DNA of 16,645 nt from positions 1-16,645 of the forward strand of contig URVR01000016.1 of assembly GCA_900551355.1 (NCBI GenBank). Reading direction: 5' to 3'. Below are positions 6,547-12,817 of the stretch, piece by piece. The position numbers were made by a program, and so were the translations under genes. The notes under the pieces are model-generated. The model was not told where the DNA came from and did no database searches. It saw nothing but the letters and a program-made list of their open reading frames with translations. Position 1 is the first letter of the stretch; every line of letters starts with the position of its first letter. Origin of the DNA: an uncultured Eubacteriales bacterium. GTDB taxonomy: Bacteria; Bacillota; Clostridia; Oscillospirales; Oscillospiraceae.

Positions 6547-7092
6547 TTACTTCTTGGCGCCGGTCTTACCGACCTTGCGGCGGATGACTTCGTCAACATA
6601 CTTGATGCCCTTGCCCTTATAAGGCTCGGGAGGACGCTTCTCGCGGACTTCCGCCGCAAACTGGCCCACCTTCTGCTTGTCGGGGCCGGAGATCACGACC
6701 TTGTTGGGGCCGGGGACCTCGATGGTGATGCCGTCGATCTCGGCCACCTTCACGGGGTGAGAGTAGCCCAGGTTCATGACCAGCTCGTTGCCTTCCTTAG
6801 CGGCACGATAGCCAACACCGTTGATCTCCAGCTCCTTCTTGAAGCCTTCGCTGACGCCAACGACCATGTTGTGCAGCAGAGCGCGGGTCATGCCGTGCAG
6901 TGCGCAGTGCAGCTTGTCGTCGGAGGGGCGCTTGACGTGGATGACGTTGCCGTCCTGCTCCAGGATCATCTCGGGACGCAGAGCCTGCACCAGAGTACCC
7001 TTGGGGCCCTTGACGGTAACGACGTTGTTCTCCGCAATGGTGACTTCCACACCGGCGGGGACGGTAATGGGCATTCTACCAATTCTCGACAT
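6547..7092 (-). CDS. rplF: 50S ribosomal protein L6 (uL6)
   Basis: L6 binds 23S rRNA domain VI near the sarcin-ricin loop and the factor-binding site, and is needed late in 50S assembly. The 181-residue protein consists of two repeated L6 domains: the first begins SRIGRMPITVPAGVEVTI, and the second carries the family signature GPDKQKVGQFAAEVREKRPP followed by EPYKGKGIKY (about 150-170). The tail ends in a lysine-rich KVGKTGAKK. AAGGAGG is found upstream of the ATG at 7090-7092. The gene sits 15 bases after rpsH. Confidence 0.98.
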   Translation of the reverse strand: MSRIGRMPITVPAGVEVTIAENNVVTVKGPKGTLVQALRPEMILEQDGNVIHVKRPSDDKLHCALHGMTRALLHNMVVGVSEGFKKELEINGVGYRAAKEGNELVMNLGYSHPVKVAEIDGITIEVPGPNKVVISGPDKQKVGQFAAEVREKRPPEPYKGKGIKYVDEVIRRKVGKTGAKK

Positions 7093-7107
7093 TGTTCAAA
7101 TACCTCC

Positions 7108-7506
7108 TTACCATACGAATGCAAGGACTTCGCCGCCGACGTGAGCCGCGCGAGCAGCCTTGTCGGTCATGACGCCCTTGGAAGTGGATACGATCGCAAT
7201 ACCAAGACCACGCAGCACGCGGGGCAGCTCGTCGGCGCCCACATAGACGCGCAGGCCGGGCTTGGACACGCGGCGCAGGCCGGAGATGACCTTCTCCTTG
7301 CCGGCGTTGTACTTCAGGGTGATGCGGATGGTGCCCTGGGTACCGTCGTTGACGATCTGGAAGGACTTGATGTAGCCCTCGTCCAGCAGGATCTGAGCGA
7401 TGCTCTTCTTCATGTTGGAAGCGGGAACATCCACGGTCTCGTGCTTGGCATTGTTGGCGTTGCGGATACGGGTGAGCATATCGGCAACAGGATCAGTGAT
7501 GTGCAT
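7108..7506 (-). CDS. rpsH: 30S ribosomal protein S8 (uS8)
   Basis: S8 is a primary binder of the central domain of 16S rRNA (helix 21) and in Escherichia coli represses translation of the spc operon. The 132-residue protein opens MHITDPVADMLTRIRNANNA, contains KKSIAQILLDEGYI, and ends with the RNA-binding signature of S8, GLGIAIVSTSKGVMTDKAAR (about 103-122). ATG at 7504-7506 has AGGAGG about 9-10 bases upstream. Unlike its neighbours it is separated from the preceding gene, rpsZ, by a 285-base structured gap, which may bear on its regulation. Confidence 0.98.
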   Translation of the reverse strand: MHITDPVADMLTRIRNANNAKHETVDVPASNMKKSIAQILLDEGYIKSFQIVNDGTQGTIRITLKYNAGKEKVISGLRRVSKPGLRVYVGADELPRVLRGLGIAIVSTSKGVMTDKAARAAHVGGEVLAFVW

Positions 7507-7791
7507 ACTTGTAATTCCTCCTATTTTAGAGTTACAGGCGGATGCCTGTTGAGGCAGCGAGGTATCACTGATAATTTAGTCCGCCGGCACTCACGATGCC
7601 GATGTTTAATTACCAGTGACCTTTCGCCATCCTATATTACCGGGAGCCTTGCGGCTCTTAGGTACGTTGGGTCGGCAGGGAGCAGCGCCCTCTGCCCATC
7701 TTGGTAGAGATTTTGTTCTCAGACGAGGCGGTGAGGCGATGGCGTACTTTGTGTACGCCGAGCCGCACCAACGAAGTATGAGGACAAAAGA
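7507..7791 (-). promoter_or_regulatory. Unusually long, structured rpsZ-rpsH intergenic region
   Basis: These 285 bases break the spc operon where the spacing is normally a few tens of bases. No believable gene was found; the open frame crossing it on the minus strand starts out of frame inside rpsZ. In transcript order it contains a long imperfect hairpin (7700-7799), a stem GGCAG..CTGCC with an extra GG/CC pair block (7674-7696), GAGCC-GCAA-GGCTC (7644-7657), a long stem with an inner hairpin (7561-7621), ACAGGC-ATCC-GCCTGT (7534-7549, perfect), and the rpsH ribosome binding site. No U-rich terminator or good promoter was recognised. Confidence 0.6.
7561..7621 (-). ncRNA. Candidate cis-acting RNA stem upstream of rpsH
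   Basis: Bases 7561-7576 (GGTATCACTGATAATT on the plus strand) can pair with 7608-7621 (AATTACCAGTGACC), with one 2-base bulge and one A/C mismatch. The enclosed segment contains a second perfect stem CGGCA-7 nt-TGCCG (7585-7601). The result is a 61-nt stem-loop about 55 bases before the rpsH start. It might be a regulatory target, for example of S8, but no resemblance to the known S8 site was established by eye. Pairing is seen; function is inference. Confidence 0.35.
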
Positions 7792-7799
7792 TCACCAAG
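7700..7799. repeat. 100-base imperfect inverted repeat (possible dispersed palindromic element)
   Basis: Nested arms are visible: CTTGGT (7700-7705) with ACCAAG (7794-7799); TTTTGTTCTCA (7711-7721) with TGAGGACAAAA (7779-7789), 11 pairs including one G-U; GGTG (7730-7733) with CACC (7766-7769); GGC (7735-7737) with GCC (7762-7764); and GGCGTAC (7741-7747) with GTACGCC (7753-7759) around a 5-base loop. The outer arm overlaps the last codons and stop of rpsZ. No transposase is present. It resembles a REP- or MITE-like palindrome that has settled at the rpsZ 3' end; copy number in the genome is unknown. Confidence 0.6.
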
Positions 7800-7977
7800 A
7801 AGCCTTGCGGACACCGGGGATCTCGCCCTTGTAAGCCAGCGTGCGGAAGCAGATACGGCACACGCCGTAGTCACGCAGGTAGGCGTGGGGACGGCCGCAC
7901 AGCTTGCAGCGGTTGTACTTACGGGTGGAGAATTTCGCAGGCGCCTGCTGCTTCAGGATCATAGACTTTTTAGCCAT
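7792..7977 (-). CDS. rpsZ: 30S ribosomal protein S14 type Z (uS14), zinc-binding
   Basis: S14 helps assemble the head of the small subunit with S3, S10 and S19. The 61-residue length and the C-X2-C-X12-C-X2-C zinc ribbon (Cys24, Cys27, Cys40, Cys43) define the short type Z form found in many Gram-positive bacteria, also named rpsN in that location. It begins MAKKSMILKQQAPAKF, continues RKYNRCKLCGRPHAYLRDY, and ends with the conserved GEIPGVRKASW. ATG 7975-7977 has AGGAGG about 8 bases upstream, 16 bases after rplE. The last two codons and the stop (7792-7799) form one arm of the inverted repeat that follows. Confidence 0.98.
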   Translation of the reverse strand: MAKKSMILKQQAPAKFSTRKYNRCKLCGRPHAYLRDYGVCRICFRTLAYKGEIPGVRKASW

Positions 7978-7993
7978 TTCGTTCTCCTCCTAA

Positions 7994-8533
7994 TCAGCGT
8001 TCAAAGGGAGCGCCGACCAGGGTCAGCAACTCGCGTGCTTCTTCATCGGTCTGGGCGGTGGTGCAGATGACGATATCCATACCGCGGATCTTGTCGATCT
8101 TATCGTACTCGATCTCGGGGAAGATCAGCTGCTCCTTGATACCCAGGGCATAGTTGCCGCGGCCGTCAAAGGCGTTGGCGCTGATGCCGCGGAAGTCACG
8201 GACACGGGGCAGAGCCACGTTGAACAGACGATCCAGGAATTCCCACATCTTGTCGCCGCGCAGCGTGACCTTGGCGCCCACGGGCATACCCTCACGCAGC
8301 TTGAAGTTTGCAACGGACTTCTTGGCGATGGTGATGATGGCCTTCTGGCCAGTGATGGTGGCCAGATCGCCGCACACAGCGTCCAGAACCTTGGCGTTCT
8401 CACGAGCCTCACCGCAGCCCACGTTCACGACGACCTTGTCGATCTTGGGGATCTGCATGGTGGACTTGTAGCCGAACTTCTTGAAGAGAGCGGGAGCCAC
8501 TTCTTCGGTATACTTAACTTTCAGACGTGCCAT
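7994..8533 (-). CDS. rplE: 50S ribosomal protein L5 (uL5)
   Basis: L5 binds 5S rRNA, forms part of the central protuberance and makes a bridge to S13 at the P site. The 179-residue protein has the conserved start KYTEEVAPALFKKFGYKS, QIPKIDKVVVNVGCGEA (about 27-43), the TGQKAIITIAKKSVANFKLR motif, then REGMPVGAKVTLRG, and the C-terminal FPEIEYDKIDKIRGMDI region. The extreme C-terminus ends GAPFER rather than the commoner GMPF(A/R)K type. AAAGGAG lies upstream of the ATG at 8531-8533. Nineteen bases separate it from rplX. Confidence 0.98.
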   Translation of the reverse strand: MARLKVKYTEEVAPALFKKFGYKSTMQIPKIDKVVVNVGCGEARENAKVLDAVCGDLATITGQKAIITIAKKSVANFKLREGMPVGAKVTLRGDKMWEFLDRLFNVALPRVRDFRGISANAFDGRGNYALGIKEQLIFPEIEYDKIDKIRGMDIVICTTAQTDEEARELLTLVGAPFER

Positions 8534-8552
8534 TTACTTACTCTCTCCTTTC

Positions 8553-8867
8553 TCACAGAGCGGCGCCGCAGTGCTTGCACACGCGGACTTTCTTGCCGTC
8601 CTTGATCTCATAGGCCACGCGGGTGGGCTTGTCGCACTTGGGGCAGACCACCTGGACCTTGCTGGCGTAGATAGCCGCCTCGCGCTTGACGATGCCGCCC
8701 TCTTCGCCCTGCTTGCGGGGCTTGATGTGGCAGGTCACCATGTTGATGCCCTCCACCACGACCTTGCGCTCGCTGGGGACAGTGCCCAGCACCTTGCCGG
8801 ACTTGCCCTTGTCCTTGCCGGACAGAACGACCACCTTGTCGTTCTTCTTGATCTTCAGACTATTCAT
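8553..8867 (-). CDS. rplX: 50S ribosomal protein L24 (uL24) with C-terminal Cys4 zinc ribbon
   Basis: L24 is an assembly initiator that binds the 5' end of 23S rRNA next to the exit tunnel. The 104-residue protein has a KOW motif (residues about 9-35: DKVVVLSGKDKGKSGKVLG) and the INMVTCHIKPRKQGEEGGIV loop near the tunnel. The C-terminal part carries two CxxC pairs, Cys75/Cys78 (VVCPKCDKPTRV) and Cys97/Cys100 (VCKHCG), so it should bind zinc; Bacillus and E. coli L24 lack these cysteines. The ATG at 8865-8867 follows GGAGGG by about 8 bases, 14 bases after rplN. Confidence 0.97.
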   Translation of the reverse strand: MNSLKIKKNDKVVVLSGKDKGKSGKVLGTVPSERKVVVEGINMVTCHIKPRKQGEEGGIVKREAAIYASKVQVVCPKCDKPTRVAYEIKDGKKVRVCKHCGAAL

Positions 8868-8881
8868 GTGACCGGCCCTCC

Positions 8882-9250
8882 TTAAATAACTTCGGGAGCG
8901 AGGGACAGGATCTTCATGTAATCCTTGTCGCGCAGCTCACGAGCAACCGGCCCAAAGATACGGGTACCTCTGGGGTTCTTGTCGTCCTTGATGAGGACGG
9001 CGGCGTTGTCGTCGAAACGGACGTAAGTGCCGTCGGCGCGGCGAACGCCCTTGGCGGAGCGGACGATCACGGCCTTGACGACCTCGCCCTTCTTCACCTG
9101 GCCGCCGGGCGTGCTCTTGCGCACGGAAGCGACGATGACATCACCGATGTTGCCGTACTTGCGCTTGGAGCCGCCCAGAACGCGGATGCACTTGATCTCC
9201 TTGGCGCCGGTATTATCGGCAACCTTCAGATAGGACTCTTGCTGAATCAT
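8882..9250 (-). CDS. rplN: 50S ribosomal protein L14 (uL14)
   Basis: L14 lies at the subunit interface, forms bridges B5 and B8 with 16S rRNA, and is the binding point of the silencing factor RsfS. The 122-residue product is of standard length and reads MIQQESYLKVADNTGAKEIKC at the start, split here as MIQQESYLKVADNTGAK, then RVLGGSKRKYGNIGDVIVAS, and later NPRGTRIFGPVARELR before the ending KILSLAPEVI. These are the L14 family signature blocks. AAGGAGGTG precedes the ATG at 9248-9250. It follows rpsQ by 15 bases and marks the conventional beginning of the spc gene block. Confidence 0.98.
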   Translation of the reverse strand: MIQQESYLKVADNTGAKEIKCIRVLGGSKRKYGNIGDVIVASVRKSTPGGQVKKGEVVKAVIVRSAKGVRRADGTYVRFDDNAAVLIKDDKNPRGTRIFGPVARELRDKDYMKILSLAPEVI

Positions 9251-9265
9251 ACTTGCGGCACCTCC

Positions 9266-9529
9266 TTACTTAGCCTTCTCGACGATCTCGACCACGCGCC
9301 AACGCTTGTCCTTGGACAGGGGGCGGGTCTCCATCACCTTGACGATGTCGCCGACGCCGCAAGCGTTCTGCTCGTCATGAGCCTTCAGCTTGTAGGTGCG
9401 GCCGACAATCTTCTTATACAGAGGATGGGCGACGCGGTCCTCGATGGCGACGACCACGGTCTTGTCCATCTTATCGGAAACGACCTTGCCGACTCTGGTC
9501 TTGCGGGAGGAAATTCTCTTCTCTTCCAT
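9266..9529 (-). CDS. rpsQ: 30S ribosomal protein S17 (uS17)
   Basis: S17 is an early 16S rRNA binder with an OB fold, acting in assembly of the 5' domain. The start is set at the ATG 9527-9529, giving 87 residues beginning MEEKRISSRKTRVGKVVSD. A GTG seven codons upstream extends into rpmC and overlaps the purine-rich ribosome binding region, so it is not used. Further motifs are MDKTVVVAIEDRVAHPLYKK and the S17 signature GDIVKVMETRPLSKDKRWRV near the C-terminus. AAGGAGG lies about 9-10 bases before the chosen ATG, inside the rpmC 3' end. Only one base separates it from the rpmC stop. Confidence 0.96.
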   Translation of the reverse strand: MEEKRISSRKTRVGKVVSDKMDKTVVVAIEDRVAHPLYKKIVGRTYKLKAHDEQNACGVGDIVKVMETRPLSKDKRWRVVEIVEKAK

Positions 9530-9530
9530 T

Positions 9531-9722
9531 TTACTTCTCCTCCTTTTCACGGATAACGGTCTTGACGCGGGCGATGTCGCGCTTGGTCTCGGCGATCTTG
9601 AGAGGATTGTCCAGCTGATTGGTTGCGTGCTGCATACGCAGGAAGAACAGATCCTTCTTCAGGGAGTCCAGCTTCTCGTTGAGCTGCTCCACGGTCATTG
9701 CACGTACTTCAGTTGCCTTCAT
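9531..9722 (-). CDS. rpmC: 50S ribosomal protein L29 (uL29)
   Basis: L29 is a two-helix protein at the polypeptide exit tunnel that, with L23, forms the docking site for trigger factor and the signal recognition particle. The chosen ATG at 9720-9722 gives 63 residues, MKATEVRAMTVEQLNEKLDS onward. The alternative is GTG at 9729-9731, three codons upstream and overlapping rplP; AGGTG is spaced 6 bases from the ATG, and L29 proteins usually begin MK. The KKDLFFLRMQHATNQLDNPL segment and the following KRDIARVKTVIREKE are the L29 signature. Confidence 0.95.
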   Translation of the reverse strand: MKATEVRAMTVEQLNEKLDSLKKDLFFLRMQHATNQLDNPLKIAETKRDIARVKTVIREKEEK

Positions 9723-9723
9723 C

Positions 9724-10158
9724 TCATTCACCTACTTCCTGGGCTTCGAGATCCTCGCGCTTGACGATCTTCGTCTTGATGGGCAGCTTGTGGCTGGCCA
9801 GACGCAGGGCCTCGCGGGCGACCTCTTCGGAAACACCGGCGATCTCGAACATGACACGGCCGGGCTTGACTACTGCGACCCAATACTCGGGGGAACCCTT
9901 ACCGGAACCCATGCGGGTCTCAGCGGGCTTCTCGGTGATGGGTTTGTCGGGGAAGATCTTGATCCAGACCTGACCGCCACGCTTGGTATAGCGGGTCATG
10001 GCGATACGGGCGGCCTCGATCTGATTGCTGGTGATCCAGCTGGGCTCCAGGGCGACCAGACCGTACTCGCCGTAGGTCACCTTATTGCCGCGCATGGCCT
10101 TGCCGGTGAGGCGGCCACGGTGTACTCTGCGGTACTTAACTCTCTTGGGCAGAAGCAT
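9724..10158 (-). CDS. rplP: 50S ribosomal protein L16 (uL16)
   Basis: L16 organises the A-site and 5S rRNA region of the large subunit and enters late in assembly. The 144-residue protein starts MLLPKRVKYRRVHRGRLTGK and contains ALEPSWITSNQIEAARIAMT, the RYTKRGGQVWIKIFPDKPIT segment, and KGSPEYWVAVVKPGRVMFE. Its loop around RMGSGKGSPEYW reaches the peptidyl transferase centre. The ATG shares one base with the rpsC stop (TAATG at 10156-10160). Its AAGGAGG site lies inside the last codons of rpsC, so translation of the two is probably coupled. Confidence 0.98.
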   Translation of the reverse strand: MLLPKRVKYRRVHRGRLTGKAMRGNKVTYGEYGLVALEPSWITSNQIEAARIAMTRYTKRGGQVWIKIFPDKPITEKPAETRMGSGKGSPEYWVAVVKPGRVMFEIAGVSEEVAREALRLASHKLPIKTKIVKREDLEAQEVGE

Positions 10159-11012
10159 TACTGAGCGCCTCCTTCTTTCTTTTCTGCGGGCTTGCGGAAG
10201 CCGCCCTCGGGACGGGGACCGCGGTTGAAGCCGCCGTTCTGACGGTCACGGTTGAAGCCGCCGTTCTGGCCATCGCGGCGGAAACCACCGCGGCGGTCGC
10301 CGTCACGACGGTTGCCGCGACGCTCACGACGCTCCTGATAGGGCTTGCTGGTGTCCAGGGTGCGCGGGGTGGTGCGCAGAGCCTGGGACAGGATCTCGCC
10401 CTTGTAGATCCACACCTTCACGCCGATGCGGCCGAAGGTGGTGGCAGCCTCAGCGAAGCCGTAGTCGATGTCGGCGCGCAGGGTCTGCAGGGGGATGGTG
10501 CCCTCGTGATAGTGCTCGGAGCCGGCGATCTCACGGCCGCCCAGACGGCCGCCGCAGTTGCACTTGATGCCCTTGGCGCCGGCGCGCATGGCGCGGCCCA
10601 TGGCGTTCTTCATGGCACGGCGGTGGGAGATACGCTTCTCCAGCTGCGCGGCGATGTTCTCGGCCACCAGCTGTGCGTCCATATCGGGGTTGCGGACCTC
10701 GACGATGTTCAGCTTCACGGTCTTGCCGATCAGCTTCTCCACGTCCTTGCGGTACTGCTCGATCTGCTCGCCGCCCTTGCCGATGACCACGCCGGGGCGG
10801 GCCACGTGCAGGTAGATGGTGACGACCTCGTTGCTGCGCTCGATCTCGATCTTGGAGACACCGGCGGCAAACAGCAGCTTCTTCAGGTACACGCGGATCT
10901 TGTGGTCCTCGACCAGCAGGTCGCCGACCTTCTCATTGCTGGCATACCAGCGGGAATCCCAGTCTTTGATGACGCCCACGCGCATGCCATGGGGATTGAC
11001 TTTCTGACCCAT
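10158..11012 (-). CDS. rpsC: 30S ribosomal protein S3 (uS3) with Arg/Gly-rich repeat tail
   Basis: S3 forms part of the mRNA entry tunnel with S4 and S5 and has helicase-like action on mRNA. Length is 284 residues, about 65 more than the usual 215-225 of Firmicutes. Residues 1-226 are ordinary S3: MGQKVNPHGMRVGVIKDWDS, a type II KH domain with VIGKGG at about 76-81, and the C-domain signature LRADIDYGFAEAATTFGRIG. From about 227 the tail is low complexity, rich in R, G, N, Q and D, and includes two copies of a nine-residue unit (DGQNGGFNR, DRQNGGFNR). The DNA repeats with a 27-base period (10222-10241 and 10249-10268). There is no frameshift; rplP starts at the stop. Confidence 0.97.
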   Translation of the reverse strand: MGQKVNPHGMRVGVIKDWDSRWYASNEKVGDLLVEDHKIRVYLKKLLFAAGVSKIEIERSNEVVTIYLHVARPGVVIGKGGEQIEQYRKDVEKLIGKTVKLNIVEVRNPDMDAQLVAENIAAQLEKRISHRRAMKNAMGRAMRAGAKGIKCNCGGRLGGREIAGSEHYHEGTIPLQTLRADIDYGFAEAATTFGRIGVKVWIYKGEILSQALRTTPRTLDTSKPYQERRERRGNRRDGDRRGGFRRDGQNGGFNRDRQNGGFNRGPRPEGGFRKPAEKKEGGAQ

Positions 11013-11031
11013 TTAACTGTTCCTCCCTTTC

Positions 11032-11367
11032 TTAGTCTCTCTCGGCGACGGCCAGCGTCACGTGAGAGGTTCTCTTGTTGATGCGGTAGGCGCGGCCCTG
11101 TGCCCGAGGCATCATGCGCTTGAGGATGGGGCCGGGGGTGGCGAACACCTGAGTGACCACCAGCTTGTCCGGGTCCATGCTGAAGTTGTTCTCAGCATTG
11201 GCGCAGGCGCTCTTGAGCAGCTTCACCAGCGGCTCGGAGGCGGACTTGGGGGTGTTCATCAGGATGGCCATGGCAGTCTTGGCATCCTTGCCGCGGATCA
11301 GATCGCAGACGATCTGGACCTTGCGGGGAGAGATGCGGACGTATCTCAGATATGCTTTCGCTTCCAT
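11032..11367 (-). CDS. rplV: 50S ribosomal protein L22 (uL22)
   Basis: L22 lines the narrowest part of the exit tunnel with a long beta-hairpin, where changes give macrolide resistance. The start is the ATG at 11365-11367, giving 111 residues beginning MEAKAYLRYVRISPRKVQIV, the conserved L22 N-terminus. The open frame extends further upstream through rpsS, and an ATG four codons earlier lies directly against the AAGGAGG site with no spacing, so neither is accepted; spacing from the chosen ATG is 12 bases. The tunnel hairpin is visible as ATPGPILKRMMPRAQGRAYR, followed by INKRTSHVTLAVAERD. Confidence 0.96.
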   Translation of the reverse strand: MEAKAYLRYVRISPRKVQIVCDLIRGKDAKTAMAILMNTPKSASEPLVKLLKSACANAENNFSMDPDKLVVTQVFATPGPILKRMMPRAQGRAYRINKRTSHVTLAVAERD

Positions 11368-11386
11368 ATTACTCTGCATCCTCCTT

Positions 11387-11650
11387 TTACGCTTTCTTGG
11401 TGTGGCCGCGGAAGGTACGAGTGGGTGCGAACTCACCCAGCTTGTGACCCACCATGTCCTCCTGCACGTAGACAGGCACATGACGGCGGCCGTCGTGGAC
11501 AGCGATGGTATGGCCGACGAAGGCGGGGAAGATGGTGGAGCTGCGGCTCCAGGTCTTCAGCACGTTCTTCTCGCCCTTGGCGTTCATTTCTTCGACCCGC
11601 TTCAGCAGCTCAGGGGCAACATACGGGCCTTTTTTGATAGATCTGCTCAT
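11387..11650 (-). CDS. rpsS: 30S ribosomal protein S19 (uS19)
   Basis: S19 sits in the head of the small subunit, pairs with S13, and contacts A-site tRNA and bridge B1a. The 87-residue product begins MSRSIKKGPYVAPELLKRVE and contains VLKTWSRSSTIFPAFVGHTI and then the S19 signature VHDGRRHVPVYVQEDMVGHK LGEFAPTRTF (about 51-79, written in two parts). AAAGGAGG precedes the ATG at 11648-11650 by 9 bases. Gene neighbours are rplB (15-base gap) and rplV (19-base gap). Confidence 0.98.
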   Translation of the reverse strand: MSRSIKKGPYVAPELLKRVEEMNAKGEKNVLKTWSRSSTIFPAFVGHTIAVHDGRRHVPVYVQEDMVGHKLGEFAPTRTFRGHTKKA

Positions 11651-11665
11651 ATTCTCTTGCCTCCT

Positions 11666-12502
11666 TTACTTCACGTTGCGACGCTTGACAATGAACTTGT
11701 CGGTGGGATTCTTCTTCTTGCGGGTCTTGTAACCCAGAGCCGGCTTGCCCCAGGGAGTGACAGGGCCGGGACGGCCCACGGGGGACTTGCCTTCACCACC
11801 GCCGTGGGGGTGGTCGCAGGGGTTCATGACGGAACCGCGGACGGTGGGACGCCAACCCATGTGACGCTTGCGGCCGGCCTTACCGATCTGGATGTTCTCG
11901 TGCTCCAGATTGCCCACCTGCCCGATGCAGGCGGTGCAGTTGGTGCGGATGATGCGGACCTCGCCGGAGGGCATACGGATCTGGGCGTTGGCGCCCTCCT
12001 TGGCCATCAGCTGGGCGTAGGCACCGGCGGAGCGGACCAGCTGGGCGCCCTTGCCGGGATGCATCTCGATGTTGTGGATCACAGTACCCACGGGGATGTT
12101 GGCGATGGGCAGGCAGTTGCCGGGCTTGATGTCGGCAGCGGCGCTGGAGATCACCTTGTCACCGGCGGTCAGGCCGACGGGCGCGATGATGTAGCGCTTC
12201 TCGCCGTCCTCGTACTGCACCAGCGCGATGTTGGCGCTGCGGTTGGGATCGTACTCCAGACGCAGGACGGTGGCTTCCATATCCACCTTGTCGCGCTTGA
12301 AGTCGATGATACGATACTTGCGCTTCTCGCCGCCGCCGCGATGGCGGACGGTGATGCGGCCGTAGCTGTTGCGACCAGCGTTCTTCTTCAGCACCTCGGT
12401 CAGGCTGGCCTCGGGCTTGGCGTGCTTATCGATGCCGTCGAAGCCGGAGACAGTCATGTGCCGGCGGGAAGGGGTGGTCGGCTTAAAAGTTTTGATAGAC
12501 AT
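11666..12502 (-). CDS. rplB: 50S ribosomal protein L2 (uL2)
   Basis: L2 is among the most conserved large-subunit proteins and is required for subunit association and peptidyl transferase function. The 278-residue length is standard. It opens MSIKTFKPTTPSRRHMTVSG, has GRNSYGRITVRHRGGGEKR near residues 44-62, LEYDPNRSANIALVQYEDGE, and the diagnostic C-terminal loop MNPCDHPHGGGEGKSPVGRP (about residues 226-245), whose second histidine of DHPH is the one implicated at the peptidyl transferase centre. ATG at 12500-12502 has AGGGAG about 8 bases upstream. It lies 18 bases after rplW. Confidence 0.98.
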   Translation of the reverse strand: MSIKTFKPTTPSRRHMTVSGFDGIDKHAKPEASLTEVLKKNAGRNSYGRITVRHRGGGEKRKYRIIDFKRDKVDMEATVLRLEYDPNRSANIALVQYEDGEKRYIIAPVGLTAGDKVISSAAADIKPGNCLPIANIPVGTVIHNIEMHPGKGAQLVRSAGAYAQLMAKEGANAQIRMPSGEVRIIRTNCTACIGQVGNLEHENIQIGKAGRKRHMGWRPTVRGSVMNPCDHPHGGGEGKSPVGRPGPVTPWGKPALGYKTRKKKNPTDKFIVKRRNVK

Positions 12503-12520
12503 TCTCTACACTCCCTTCTC

Positions 12521-12817
12521 TTACACCATACCCTCGAAGAACTCGATGGTCTTGGAATCTTCAGTCAGCTGGACATAAGCCTTTTTCCAGCTCTTGCGCT
12601 GGCCGGGACGGCCGGCGCCCATGCGCTTGGTCTTGCCATCGTAGTTGATGGTGTTGACCTTGGCGACCTTCACGCCGAAGATCTTCTCCACGGCGTTCTT
12701 GATCTCGATCTTGCCGGCGGTGGGAGCCACTTCAAAGACGTACTTCTTTTCGGAAGTAGCGGCCATGGAGCGCTCGGTAATGACCGGACGGATGATGATG
12801 TCGTATACGTTAGCCAT
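12521..12817 (-). CDS. rplW: 50S ribosomal protein L23 (uL23)
   Basis: L23 is at the tunnel exit and is the main ribosomal contact of trigger factor and the signal recognition particle. The 98-residue protein starts MANVYDIIIRPVITERSMAA and contains KYVFEVAPTAGKIEIKNAVE, FGVKVAKVNTINYDGKTKR and GRPGQRKSWKKAYVQLTEDS, all typical of bacterial L23. The ATG (12815-12817) shares one base with the rplD stop in TAATG, and the GAGGAGGTG ribosome binding site lies within the last codons of rplD, indicating coupled translation. Confidence 0.98.
   Translation of the reverse strand: MANVYDIIIRPVITERSMAATSEKKYVFEVAPTAGKIEIKNAVEKIFGVKVAKVNTINYDGKTKRMGAGRPGQRKSWKKAYVQLTEDSKTIEFFEGMV

Noticed and set aside
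7658..7861. 67-residue minus-strand ORF overlapping rpsZ and the inverted repeat
   Set aside because: It begins inside rpsZ in another frame, has no ribosome binding site, and reads through palindromic DNA; no protein family recognised.
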